Source: Anoxynatronum sp033549305 (GTDB lineage: Bacteria; Bacillota; Clostridia; Peptostreptococcales; Tindalliaceae). From it: 32,581 nucleotides of DNA. The notes beneath the pieces are model-generated. The model was not told the DNA's origin. It worked only from the letters and a program-made list of their open reading frames with translations, and searched no databases. The stretch is taken from the NCBI GenBank assembly GCA_033549305.1, contig JAWSUV010000016.1, positions 1 through 32,581 on the forward strand, given 5' to 3'. Positions 23,968 to 31,266 of the stretch are shown piece by piece. The translations under genes and the position numbers were made by a program. The first letter of the stretch is position 1. Each line of letters opens with the position of its first letter.

Positions 23968-25341
23968 TTAAGTCAAAGGCACTCGCTTAACGAATTGTCC
24001 CCAGCCTTTTTCACCAACGAATTTGCCGTTGTCATAGACTAATTTTCCCCGGGAAAAAGTCATCACGGGATATCCTTTCAGTTCTACGCCTTCCCAAATC
24101 GTGTAGTCCACATCAGAGTGCATGTTATCCTTGGAAATCACATAGGATTTTTCAGGATCGTAAATCACCAGGTCGGCATCGGATCCAGGAGCAATCGTTC
24201 CTTTTTGGGGTGCGCATCCGAAGAGCTGTGCCACATTGGTGGAGCACACTTCAACTGCTTTATTGAAGCTGATGCGACCGCGATTGGCTTCGCTAAGCAT
24301 ATAAGGATACATGTTTTCAATACCCATGCAGCCATTAGGGATTTTGGTGAAATCATCCTTGCCCCAGTCTTTTTCATATGACTGGAAGGGGCAATGGTCG
24401 GTGGCTACGATGGAAATATCCCCGCGTTTAATCCCATCCCACAGGGCATCCTGTGATTCGGGCCCTTTAATGGGAGGTGAGCAGACAAAGTTGCGTCCGT
24501 CATCCCGCTTATACACATCGCTGGTAAAGTACAGGTATTGGGGACAGGTTTCCGCGATGACATCATAGCCCTCCTGGCGGGCTTTGGTCACTTCATCCAT
24601 GCCTTCCTTACAGGCAAGATGAACGATGTACAGGGAGGTGTTGAAGGATTTAGCCCAGTGAATGGCGCGCTTGTCCGCCTCAGCTTCAACGAATTCCGGG
24701 CGGCTCAGATAGTGGTACCAGGCATGGGTTTTACCTTCTGCCAGGAAATTCTGGATGTTCATGTCGATCACATCGGGGTTTTCCGCATGAACCGAGACCC
24801 GTGCGCCCACTTCCTTCGCCCGAAGCATCGCCCGCACAAAAACGCCGTCATCAACCATTAACCCTTCTTTTTTATACACCATGAATACTTTGAAACTATT
24901 AATGCCGTATTCAACTGCCTGTTTGAACTCTTTCAACACAGATGGGGTAAGGTCTGTGATGGCTGTGTGGAAGGAATAATCCACACATGCCTGGGGCTCG
25001 CACAGCGCATTTCGCCCTTCGACGGCTTCGATTAGACCTTGACCTTTACCCTGGATTACAAAGTCAAAAACAGTGGTGGTTCCCCCGCAGGCAGCCGCCC
25101 TGGTGCCAGACTCATAACTGTCGGCGGACACCGTCCCGCCAAACGGCATTTCCAGGTGGGTGTGGGCATCCAAAGCACCGGGCAGTACATAGTTGCCTGT
25201 GGCATCGACAATTTCTGTAGCTTCCATTTGGTCCAGCGAACGGGTTATCACTTCGATTTTGCCGTCCCGGACGCCAATGTCCCCTTTGAAAGTGTCTTTG
25301 GCAGTGATGATCGTGCCGTTTTTGATGATTAAATCCATCAT
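23968..25341 (-). CDS. hydA: Dihydropyrimidinase / hydantoinase
   Basis: The enzyme opens dihydrouracil, dihydrothymine or hydantoin rings to N-carbamoyl amino acids with a binuclear metal centre. The 457-aa product has all ligands of the family: H60 and H62 (DAHTHLE), K151 (INSFKVFMVYK, the lysine that is carbamylated), H185 (VHAEN), H241 (VHLAC) and D315 (ATDHCPF). The start at 25341 has AAAGGAGG 7 nt upstream; a longer frame to 25386 runs through a hairpin and has no ribosome binding site. The gene follows the permease by 140 bp on the same strand, and the preTA genes for the preceding step lie nearby in another unit. Substrate range (dihydropyrimidine versus hydantoin) cannot be fixed from sequence. 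Confidence 0.93.
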   Translation of the reverse strand: MMDLIIKNGTIITAKDTFKGDIGVRDGKIEVITRSLDQMEATEIVDATGNYVLPGALDAHTHLEMPFGGTVSADSYESGTRAAACGGTTTVFDFVIQGKGQGLIEAVEGRNALCEPQACVDYSFHTAITDLTPSVLKEFKQAVEYGINSFKVFMVYKKEGLMVDDGVFVRAMLRAKEVGARVSVHAENPDVIDMNIQNFLAEGKTHAWYHYLSRPEFVEAEADKRAIHWAKSFNTSLYIVHLACKEGMDEVTKARQEGYDVIAETCPQYLYFTSDVYKRDDGRNFVCSPPIKGPESQDALWDGIKRGDISIVATDHCPFQSYEKDWGKDDFTKIPNGCMGIENMYPYMLSEANRGRISFNKAVEVCSTNVAQLFGCAPQKGTIAPGSDADLVIYDPEKSYVISKDNMHSDVDYTIWEGVELKGYPVMTFSRGKLVYDNGKFVGEKGWGQFVKRVPLT

Positions 25342-25364
25342 AAAAAAACCTCCTTTAAAATTAA

Positions 25365-25408
25365 ACGCAAGCACTTTCGGCTGCATGCGCTGCTGAAAAT
25401 GCTTGCGT
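25365..25408 (-). other. Long hairpin between permease and hydA
   Basis: ACGCAAGCA (25365-25373) pairs with TGCTTGCGT (25400-25408), extended inward by TTTC/GAAA after a mismatch. On the minus strand it ends 8 nt before the hydA ribosome binding site and is followed by TTTAATTTT, so it could be a partial terminator, an RNA-processing or stabilising element, or a protein-binding site. Confidence 0.6.
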
Positions 25409-25481
25409 ATGAATCAGCTCTCAAAGCGCATCGATGATCCTGAAACCCTTGAGAAAATGTGCTCCTATGACAAGTATACTA

Positions 25482-26990
25482 TCATTTGACGCGTTCGGTA
25501 ATCTGTTCTTCCAATTCTTCTGAAATCAGTGAACTGGTTTCGTTTTTCATTAGAGCGGGATATACCAGCAGTGCAATGATAAATCCAATGAGCCAGCCGC
25601 TTTCTGTGAAGAAAGCCATTTGGGGGATGAATTTCCCAAGCAGAGGCAGAATGGCGGCAATAACCCAGGTGTAGATGGCTTTTTCATTAAAACCGTTGCC
25701 ATACCAGTAACGGCTCTGTTCACCTTTAAACAGGTCATCCAGATCGAGCACCTTTTTCCGGTAAATGTAGTAATCAGCGACATACATACCAGCCAAGGGA
25801 CCCAGGAACAAACCGTAAGTACCAAGCCAGTCAAACAGGTAGGCGCCAGCGGTGGCCAGCAGTCTCCAGGGCATCATGGCAATCCCGGCAAAGCCGGTGA
25901 TCAGTGCGCCCATGCTGTAACTGATTTTGCGGGGGTTCAGGTTAGAAATGCCGTTTGCAGGTGCAACCACGTTGGCGGCGATATTGGTGGTGAGAGTTGC
26001 TATAGCAATCCCCGCTGCACCTAATATTGTGGCGAGAGGATTATTAATGTTGGCAACAACCGCAACAGGATCCCACATCGCTTCACCGTAAACGATGACG
26101 GTGGCACCAGTAACAAAGACGCCGACAAAGGCGAAGGCAGCCATGGTGGTAGGCAAACCGAATAATTGGCCCATAAACTGATCCTTTTGCGTTTTTGCAT
26201 AACGGGAGAAGTCAGGAATATTCAGGGCAAGAGTCGCCCAGAAAGCAATATTAGCTGTCAGGCCAGGAAGGAAGATGCGCCAGAAGGTGCCAGGTGCATA
26301 GGTGGCAGGAAGATTCAAAATATCACCGATCCCCTGACCCATTGCGTTAACAGCAGTAACAGCCCAGACCATTAAAGCAACTGAAAGAACACCCAGGATT
26401 GGAGCGCCCCAGGACTGCATGAATTTAATGGCGTCAGGGCCCAAGTAAGCAATCCAGACATTCAACGCCCAGAAGATAAAGAAGGAAACCCAGATACTGG
26501 TTCCCCAGGCGGACCAGGCGGGACTCAACGAAGCGATAACCGCATCCAGGGCACCGCCGCCAATCCAGGTTTGGATGCCAAACCAGCCGGCTGCAACAAT
26601 AGCCCTGGCAATGGCGGCAATGTGTGCGCCTTTAATGCCAAAAGCCAGTCTGGCGAAGACGGGATAAGGGATTCCATACTTGGTGCCGGCATGTGAATTT
26701 AACTGCATGGGTACAAGGATGATCAGATTTCCAAGAGCGATGTTCAAAACTGCCTGCCACCAGGATAGGCCAGACGCCATTAAGCCTGAAGCCATCATAT
26801 AGGTGGGGATACAAACGGACATACCGACCCAGAGAGCGGCAATGTTGTATGTGGTCCAGGAACGTTCCTCCAGTTTCGTGGGAGCCAGATCGTCATTGTA
26901 ATACTGATTACCGTCCAGATTTTTTCGCGCAGTCTCGCTCAATTCGTACAGTCCATTGACCTCGCGTTGCGTTTTAAGCTTTTCTGACAT
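25482..26990 (-). CDS. NCS1-family nucleobase/hydantoin permease
   Basis: NCS1 transporters are cation symporters for uracil, cytosine, allantoin, hydantoins and related bases. The 502-aa protein has about 12 membrane segments, a charged N-terminal tail containing NDDLAPTKLEERSWTTYN and the helix-1 sequence IAALWVGMSVCIPTYMMASG. It also has GIPYPVFARLAFGIKGAHIA, AGWFGIQTWIGGGALDAV and the C-terminal NEKAIYTW loop; the NDDLAP and PVFARLAFG segments are typical of the uracil/allantoin/hydantoin branch. Start 26990 was chosen because GGAGGTG lies 8 nt upstream. A sigma-54 promoter precedes it and hydA follows, which supports import of the ring substrate. Exact substrate unknown. Confidence 0.9.
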   Translation of the reverse strand: MSEKLKTQREVNGLYELSETARKNLDGNQYYNDDLAPTKLEERSWTTYNIAALWVGMSVCIPTYMMASGLMASGLSWWQAVLNIALGNLIILVPMQLNSHAGTKYGIPYPVFARLAFGIKGAHIAAIARAIVAAGWFGIQTWIGGGALDAVIASLSPAWSAWGTSIWVSFFIFWALNVWIAYLGPDAIKFMQSWGAPILGVLSVALMVWAVTAVNAMGQGIGDILNLPATYAPGTFWRIFLPGLTANIAFWATLALNIPDFSRYAKTQKDQFMGQLFGLPTTMAAFAFVGVFVTGATVIVYGEAMWDPVAVVANINNPLATILGAAGIAIATLTTNIAANVVAPANGISNLNPRKISYSMGALITGFAGIAMMPWRLLATAGAYLFDWLGTYGLFLGPLAGMYVADYYIYRKKVLDLDDLFKGEQSRYWYGNGFNEKAIYTWVIAAILPLLGKFIPQMAFFTESGWLIGFIIALLVYPALMKNETSSLISEELEEQITERVK

Positions 26991-27175
26991 GCATGTAACA
27001 CCTCCATCGTAGTTTTTCCTGCTAGTCAAGCTGAAGACATTAGAAAATAAACATAAGTTCCAATAGTGCGATTATTGATCCGGGAGTTCAGCCTGCCTCC
27101 TTTCGTGAATGTATCCTATGCGGCGTTCTTTGATCCCTGCATCGTCCTTCAAACGCTGTCCCATTGTAGTAATTA

Positions 27176-27191
27176 AGCAATAATCGTGCCA
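27176..27191 (-). promoter_or_regulatory. Sigma-54 (RpoN) promoter of the permease-hydA operon
   Basis: On the minus strand TGGCAC-GATTA-TTGCT is a perfect match to TGGCAC-N5-TTGCW, with GG and GC 10 nt apart. It lies about 185 bp before the permease start codon. Confidence 0.85.
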
Positions 27192-27335
27192 TGATCGGGC
27201 GCAGGTGTTGAAAAGGAAGATCCACTGTTGGAGCAGTTTCAGGAGAAGATCCGGATAACGAGAGCGATTAAATGATTCAATACTAAATCAACATGGATCA
27301 TGAAATGCAAAACACACTACATTTTAACGCTTCGA

Positions 27336-27375
27336 AAATGAATCAAAAAAAACAACTGATTCATTTGAGCATCAA
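27336..27375. promoter_or_regulatory. Putative enhancer (UAS) of the permease sigma-54 promoter
   Basis: A perfect 10-bp inverted repeat AAATGAATCA / TGATTCATTT (27336-27345, 27357-27366) has an 11-nt spacer. Its right half begins GATTCATTTGAGCATCAA (27358-27375), which matches 16 of 18 bases of the element upstream of ygeY. It is 145 bp upstream of the -24 box. Apart from these sites and the two promoters, 27030-27503 holds no gene. Confidence 0.55.
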
Positions 27376-27503
27376 ATGACATCAATCAATCCGTATGAAT
27401 ATTTTAGAAACATTTCTTTCATTATACCGAAGAGTTATCAGATCTGCAAGGCATATAGTCGGCCTAACGGCGGTTGTTCGTCTAAACCGGAAGAATTCCG
27501 TTG

Positions 27504-27532
27504 TTGTCAGCATTCAACAATTAACATATAAT
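27504..27532 (+). promoter_or_regulatory. Sigma-A promoter of the YpeB-like/ogg unit
   Basis: TTGTCA (27504-27509), a 17-nt spacer and a perfect TATAAT (27527-27532) lie about 60 bp before the GTG at 27594. Confidence 0.75.
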
Positions 27533-27593
27533 AATCTGGTACATGATCGATTTTGGCGTGGAGAAGGGAACATGCACCGGGGAGGGAACAACT

Positions 27594-28904
27594 GTGAGCA
27601 GCTGGAGGTTAAGGACCCTCGTAATCATTCTGGTAATAAGTGTCATAGGCAATTTCTGGTTCTTCTTGGAACATCGCCAACAAGGTAAGAAAATCGAGAA
27701 AGTTGAGATGATGGTATCGCTGAACATTGAACGGAGTATCCGCCAAAGTATGCGGCAGATTGATTTCTTCCTGGAAACAGGATCACCGGAATCATTTCAG
27801 CGCCTGCAATATGCGATGGAGGAACTTGCATCCGGGTTCATGCAGTGGGTAGAGATGAATCAAAATGATGAAGAACCGAATGAGCGGATGAAAGCAGGCC
27901 TAAAGGCCATGGAGATCATGCGAAACATGCTGGTGAGCCAGCTGGAGCGTCAGTACCAGCTGCAAAATCAACAATTGATCGAACCTGACAGAGAAATGTT
28001 ATTAAAAGTGCATGATCAGCTGGGGCGACTGCTGCTTATCTATCATAACATCCAGGGAAGGCTGGATGCATTGAATAATCCGCTGGTGAGTGATGGAGGA
28101 CTGCATCAGCTAACGGAACAGATTCTGGAAACAAACCTTTTGTATCGCCACAGTGTGATCCCGAATATTCATCCATCATATCTAAATGCAGATGAAGCGT
28201 TACAACGTGCTGGTGAGAGGAGCCTCTTCCTTGCCCCGGAGAAAATCACCCTGATATCTGATGTGGTGAAAATCAGGGAAGGAGTTCATGTGTATGAAGC
28301 ATTCGTGATAACCCTGGACGGAGAGGTCATGGTGGGAATCGATGCCCGGGACGGCAATCTCCGGGAATATAAGTACCAGGAACCTGCCACTGGCGAATCG
28401 GAATCAGTGTTGACGCTAGAGGAAGCGCTTGTGCAGGCACGTCGCTTTCTCAGTTATTACTTCGAAGGGCAGGTAAAAGAAGAATTTATTTTTAATCAAA
28501 ACGGAACAGGACCGCCCCTGTACCTGTTCAGGTTCATGCCGATAACAGATCATGAGATAACCCTATACAGCGATGCCTATTATATTACCATCTCGGCAGT
28601 TGATGGACAGCCCGTCCATTTCACTAATGATTTTTCCGGGACGATCCCGCCTGATCCGAATCCACAGTTTAGCATGGAGGAGACTCGACAGGAACTCCAA
28701 CAGGAATCCGGACGGGTGCTTTACGAGGGCATCAGCGTGATACGTAATTTTAATACCCGGTTTCGACCACGGCTGACTTATAGCTTCCGGGTAATCCGCA
28801 ATGGACAGTCTTCCATGATCCATATTGATATTGAAACTGGCAAATCGATTCATGAAACCTATGATCTGTTCAAAACTGTGAATTCTGTGGTGTGGAGTAA
28901 ATGA
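27594..28904 (+). CDS. YpeB-like membrane protein with PepSY-type repeats
   Basis: The 436-aa protein has one N-terminal membrane anchor (residues about 7-24, TLVIILVISVIGNFWFFLEH), then a long helical, glutamine- and glutamate-rich part, and a C-terminal half with PepSY-like units (LTLEEALVQARRFLSYY; LYSDAYYITISAVDGQPVHF; SFRVIRNGQSSMIHIDIETG). Layout and length resemble YpeB, the partner of the spore cortex-lytic enzyme SleB, but no sleB lies beside it. GTG 27594 was chosen because GGAGGG lies 7 nt upstream; the frame stays open to 27543 without a ribosome binding site. Its stop overlaps the next start (ATGA), so it is coupled to the glycosylase gene. Family placement is moderately secure, function uncertain. 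Confidence 0.6.
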   Translation: MSSWRLRTLVIILVISVIGNFWFFLEHRQQGKKIEKVEMMVSLNIERSIRQSMRQIDFFLETGSPESFQRLQYAMEELASGFMQWVEMNQNDEEPNERMKAGLKAMEIMRNMLVSQLERQYQLQNQQLIEPDREMLLKVHDQLGRLLLIYHNIQGRLDALNNPLVSDGGLHQLTEQILETNLLYRHSVIPNIHPSYLNADEALQRAGERSLFLAPEKITLISDVVKIREGVHVYEAFVITLDGEVMVGIDARDGNLREYKYQEPATGESESVLTLEEALVQARRFLSYYFEGQVKEEFIFNQNGTGPPLYLFRFMPITDHEITLYSDAYYITISAVDGQPVHFTNDFSGTIPPDPNPQFSMEETRQELQQESGRVLYEGISVIRNFNTRFRPRLTYSFRVIRNGQSSMIHIDIETGKSIHETYDLFKTVNSVVWSK

Positions 28905-29785
28905 TGATGCAGATGATTGATCGGCAGACGGCGGCGCTGACAGTTAATACATTTCATTTGGGAAAAACGTTGCAGTCCGGCCAGTGTTTTCGCTGGAAAC
29001 GTGGAAAAGACGGCAGTTTTACCGGCGTGGCAAAAGGGCGGATTCTTAATGTAAGACAGAAATCGGATACGCTGATGCTTCATCCTGTCACCTTAGAGGA
29101 AGTTAAAAATCTCTGGATTCCTTACTTTGACTTGGATCGGGATTACGAGGCGTTCAATCGGTATATTCTTCAACAGGCACCTTGGATGACAGCGCCACTT
29201 CATGCAGGCAGAGGGCTCCGGCTGCTGCGCCAGGACCCTTGGGAAACCGCCATCACTTTTATTTTCTCTGCCAATAACCACATCCCGCGCATTACAGCGA
29301 GTATTGACTGTTTATCCAGGACCTATGGTCCGATGATTGGAAAGTATAAAGGGGTGTTGTACCACGATTTTCCGGGAGTGGAACTGTTAATGAGACTGAC
29401 CGCAGAAGAGTGGAGGGCTTGTGGAGCCGGCTACCGATCCCGCTATCTAATGAAAATGGTGCAGCAGTGGGAAGCCTGCTATGACCAAGTAAAGCGGAAT
29501 GGACTTGAAAGGCCCAATGAGCATGCAGTGCGATGCCTGCTGGAAACACTGCCGGGAATAGGACCGAAGGTGTCGGCATGCATTAGCCTGTTTGGATTGG
29601 GTTACCAAAGCCAGTTTCCGGTCGATGTCTGGGTGCGTCGCCGAATCAAGGAGCTTTGGCCTCACGCGCCGGCTTTGGACCGAGACATCGAACAGGCAGC
29701 GCTGTCTCTTTTCGGGGAAGCAGCTGGTTATGCCCAGCAACTGATTTTCTATGAAGCCCGCCAACGGCGAGCATCAACATCCTAA
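28901..29785 (+). CDS. 8-oxoguanine DNA glycosylase/AP lyase (OGG1 family)
   Basis: The enzyme removes oxidised guanine from DNA and nicks the abasic site. The 294-aa protein has the OGG1-type N-terminal domain (LGKTLQSGQCFRWKRG) and the central DPWETAITFIFSANNHIPRI. The helix-hairpin-helix LPGIGPKVSACISLFGLG carries the catalytic lysine K223, and PVDVWVRR carries aspartate D242; the 19-residue spacing equals that of human OGG1 K249/D268. The ATG at 28901 overlaps the stop of the preceding gene; the next two ATGs (28904, 28907) are possible alternatives. Confidence 0.93.
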   Translation: MMMQMIDRQTAALTVNTFHLGKTLQSGQCFRWKRGKDGSFTGVAKGRILNVRQKSDTLMLHPVTLEEVKNLWIPYFDLDRDYEAFNRYILQQAPWMTAPLHAGRGLRLLRQDPWETAITFIFSANNHIPRITASIDCLSRTYGPMIGKYKGVLYHDFPGVELLMRLTAEEWRACGAGYRSRYLMKMVQQWEACYDQVKRNGLERPNEHAVRCLLETLPGIGPKVSACISLFGLGYQSQFPVDVWVRRRIKELWPHAPALDRDIEQAALSLFGEAAGYAQQLIFYEARQRRASTS

Positions 29786-29806
29786 GCGAAAAGGAGAACA
29801 TAATCT

Positions 29807-30523
29807 ATGCTAGGTACCATTGTAAACACCATTGCCATTTTACTGGGAGGTATTTTGGGACTCTTATTCCGCAAGGGCATCTCGGATCGGTTCAAGACCA
29901 CTGTCATGCAGTCATTAGGTCTAGCTGTTTTTATGATTGGGCTGGCCGGGGCGCTGCGTAGTGAAAACATTTTACTGCTCATATTTTCAATGGTGGTTGG
30001 AAGTTTGATTGGGGAAGCTTTAAAAGTGGAAGATAATCTCAATCGGTTAGGGAAATGGATCGAAACAAAATCCGGACAGGGTGAAGGGCAAGTGGCACGA
30101 GGCTTTGTTGCCGCCAGTCTGATTTTTTGTGTTGGAGCCATGGCGATTGTAGGCGCACTGGAAAGCGGATTAACGGGCAACCATGAGACCCTTTACGCTA
30201 AGTCACTTCTTGATGGTGTTTCATCGATCATCTTTGCCTCTACCCTGGGAATTGGTGTGCTTTTTTCTGCTGCGAGTGTTTTCGTCTACCAGGGAGCGAT
30301 CACACTGGCAGCTGGGGCACTGGCATCAGTTCTTCTGGATGCGGTGATCCTGGAAATGGCGGCCATTGGGGGCCTCTTGATCATGGGGATTGCCACTAAT
30401 ATTCTGGAGTTCAAGCGGATTCCAGTGGGCAACATGCTTCCAGCAATATTTATACCGCTCCTCTACCCAGCGGTAGAACCTTTCATTACTCGTTTAGTGC
30501 ATATTTTACAGGGAATTTTCTGA
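29807..30523 (+). CDS. DUF554 family integral membrane protein (YdfK-like)
   Basis: The 238-aa protein starts with the family hallmark MLGTIVNTIAILLGGILGLL and has about six to seven hydrophobic segments, with SLGLAVFMIGLAGAL, CVGAMAIVGALESGL and SLLDGVSSIIFASTLGIGV. AAAAGGAG precedes the ATG. No biochemical role is established for the family; it is thought to be a transporter-like protein. It follows the glycosylase gene by 21 bp and is probably in the same transcript. Confidence 0.9.
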   Translation: MLGTIVNTIAILLGGILGLLFRKGISDRFKTTVMQSLGLAVFMIGLAGALRSENILLLIFSMVVGSLIGEALKVEDNLNRLGKWIETKSGQGEGQVARGFVAASLIFCVGAMAIVGALESGLTGNHETLYAKSLLDGVSSIIFASTLGIGVLFSAASVFVYQGAITLAAGALASVLLDAVILEMAAIGGLLIMGIATNILEFKRIPVGNMLPAIFIPLLYPAVEPFITRLVHILQGIF

Positions 30524-30810
30524 AGCAGCGGCAGTTTCAACAGCTTAACGTAAATAACGTCGCTGATGCGTTTGCTGCCGGGGTGGTTACTGTTTCTCCA
30601 AGGCAGCGGATTGTTGCAGTCACTGTCGGTTGTGAAAGAGAAAAGATTAGAACGGCCACTGAAACAGGACATAGAAGAAAGAATTCACCTGTTTTTTATG
30701 CGAAAAATTAAAAAGTGTAGGTAATAAGAGTAAATTGAAGATAAGAAAAGAATATAAGCACTAAATAAAGCTAAAAAGCGTAGGAGTCATTTTATCAGCG
30801 AGTATGCGGT
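30524..30810. other. Intergenic stretch upstream of groESL promoter
   Basis: About 290 bp with no supportable gene and no clear terminator for the upstream unit. One 52-codon frame (30566-30724) lacks a ribosome binding site. Base composition turns A-rich after about 30700. Confidence 0.5.
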
Positions 30811-30839
30811 TTGCATGGCATTTTTCTTTTCTATATGAT
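30811..30839 (+). promoter_or_regulatory. Sigma-A promoter of groESL
   Basis: TTGCAT (30811-30816), a 17-nt spacer and TATGAT (30834-30839) lie immediately upstream of the CIRCE operator. Confidence 0.85.
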
Positions 30840-30846
30840 AAGGATG

Positions 30847-30873
30847 TTAGCACTCGACTGAGGTGAGTGCTAA
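30847..30873 (+). promoter_or_regulatory. CIRCE operator (HrcA binding site)
   Basis: TTAGCACTC-N9-GAGTGCTAA is a perfect match to the CIRCE consensus. Its position at the expected transcription start fits repression by HrcA and induction on heat shock; hrcA is not in the window. Confidence 0.98.
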
Positions 30874-30926
30874 CAAATCCATTAATGATATGAGAAAGTA
30901 GTCACAAAAAGGAGGCAAATGAAGGT

Positions 30927-31211
30927 ATGAATATCAAACCATTAGGTGACCGTGTTGTAATCAAAAAGCTGGAAGCGGAAGAAAAAACTAAGAGCGGCAT
31001 TGTTCTTCCCGGCACAGCCAAGGAACAGCCCCAGATGGCAGAAGTGTTGGCAGTAGGGCCTGGCGGTATGGTGGATGGCAAAGAAGTAAAAATGGAATTG
31101 AAGGTTGGGGATAAAGTGATTTTCTCCAAGTATTCCGGAACAGAAGTGAAACTGGACGGTGAAGAAGTAACCATCCTGCGCCAGAGCGATGTCTTGGCGA
31201 TTGTCGAGTAA
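30927..31211 (+). CDS. groES: Co-chaperonin GroES
   Basis: GroES is the heptameric lid that closes the GroEL folding chamber. The 94-aa product has the standard length and sequence: MNIKPLGDRVVIKKLEAEEK at the N-terminus, the mobile loop KTKSGIVLPGTAKEQPQ that contacts GroEL, and VGDKVIFSKYSGTEVKLDG toward the end. GGAGG lies 11 nt before the ATG. It is the first gene of the CIRCE-controlled operon, 55 bp before groEL. Confidence 0.98.
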   Translation: MNIKPLGDRVVIKKLEAEEKTKSGIVLPGTAKEQPQMAEVLAVGPGGMVDGKEVKMELKVGDKVIFSKYSGTEVKLDGEEVTILRQSDVLAIVE

Positions 31212-31266
31212 ATATTGATGAATCTGAAGCACCTTTATTGCAAATTAACGAGGAGGGAAAGAATTC

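Noticed and set aside
23806..24042. 78-codon plus-strand frame beginning MIETHLKKENLIVVEDNSRF
   Set aside because: It runs across the hydA terminator into the antisense of hydA and lacks a ribosome binding site; no family recognised.
30566..30724. 52-codon frame with a hydrophobic N-terminus
   Set aside because: No ribosome binding site, no recognisable family and no conserved neighbour relation; likely chance.
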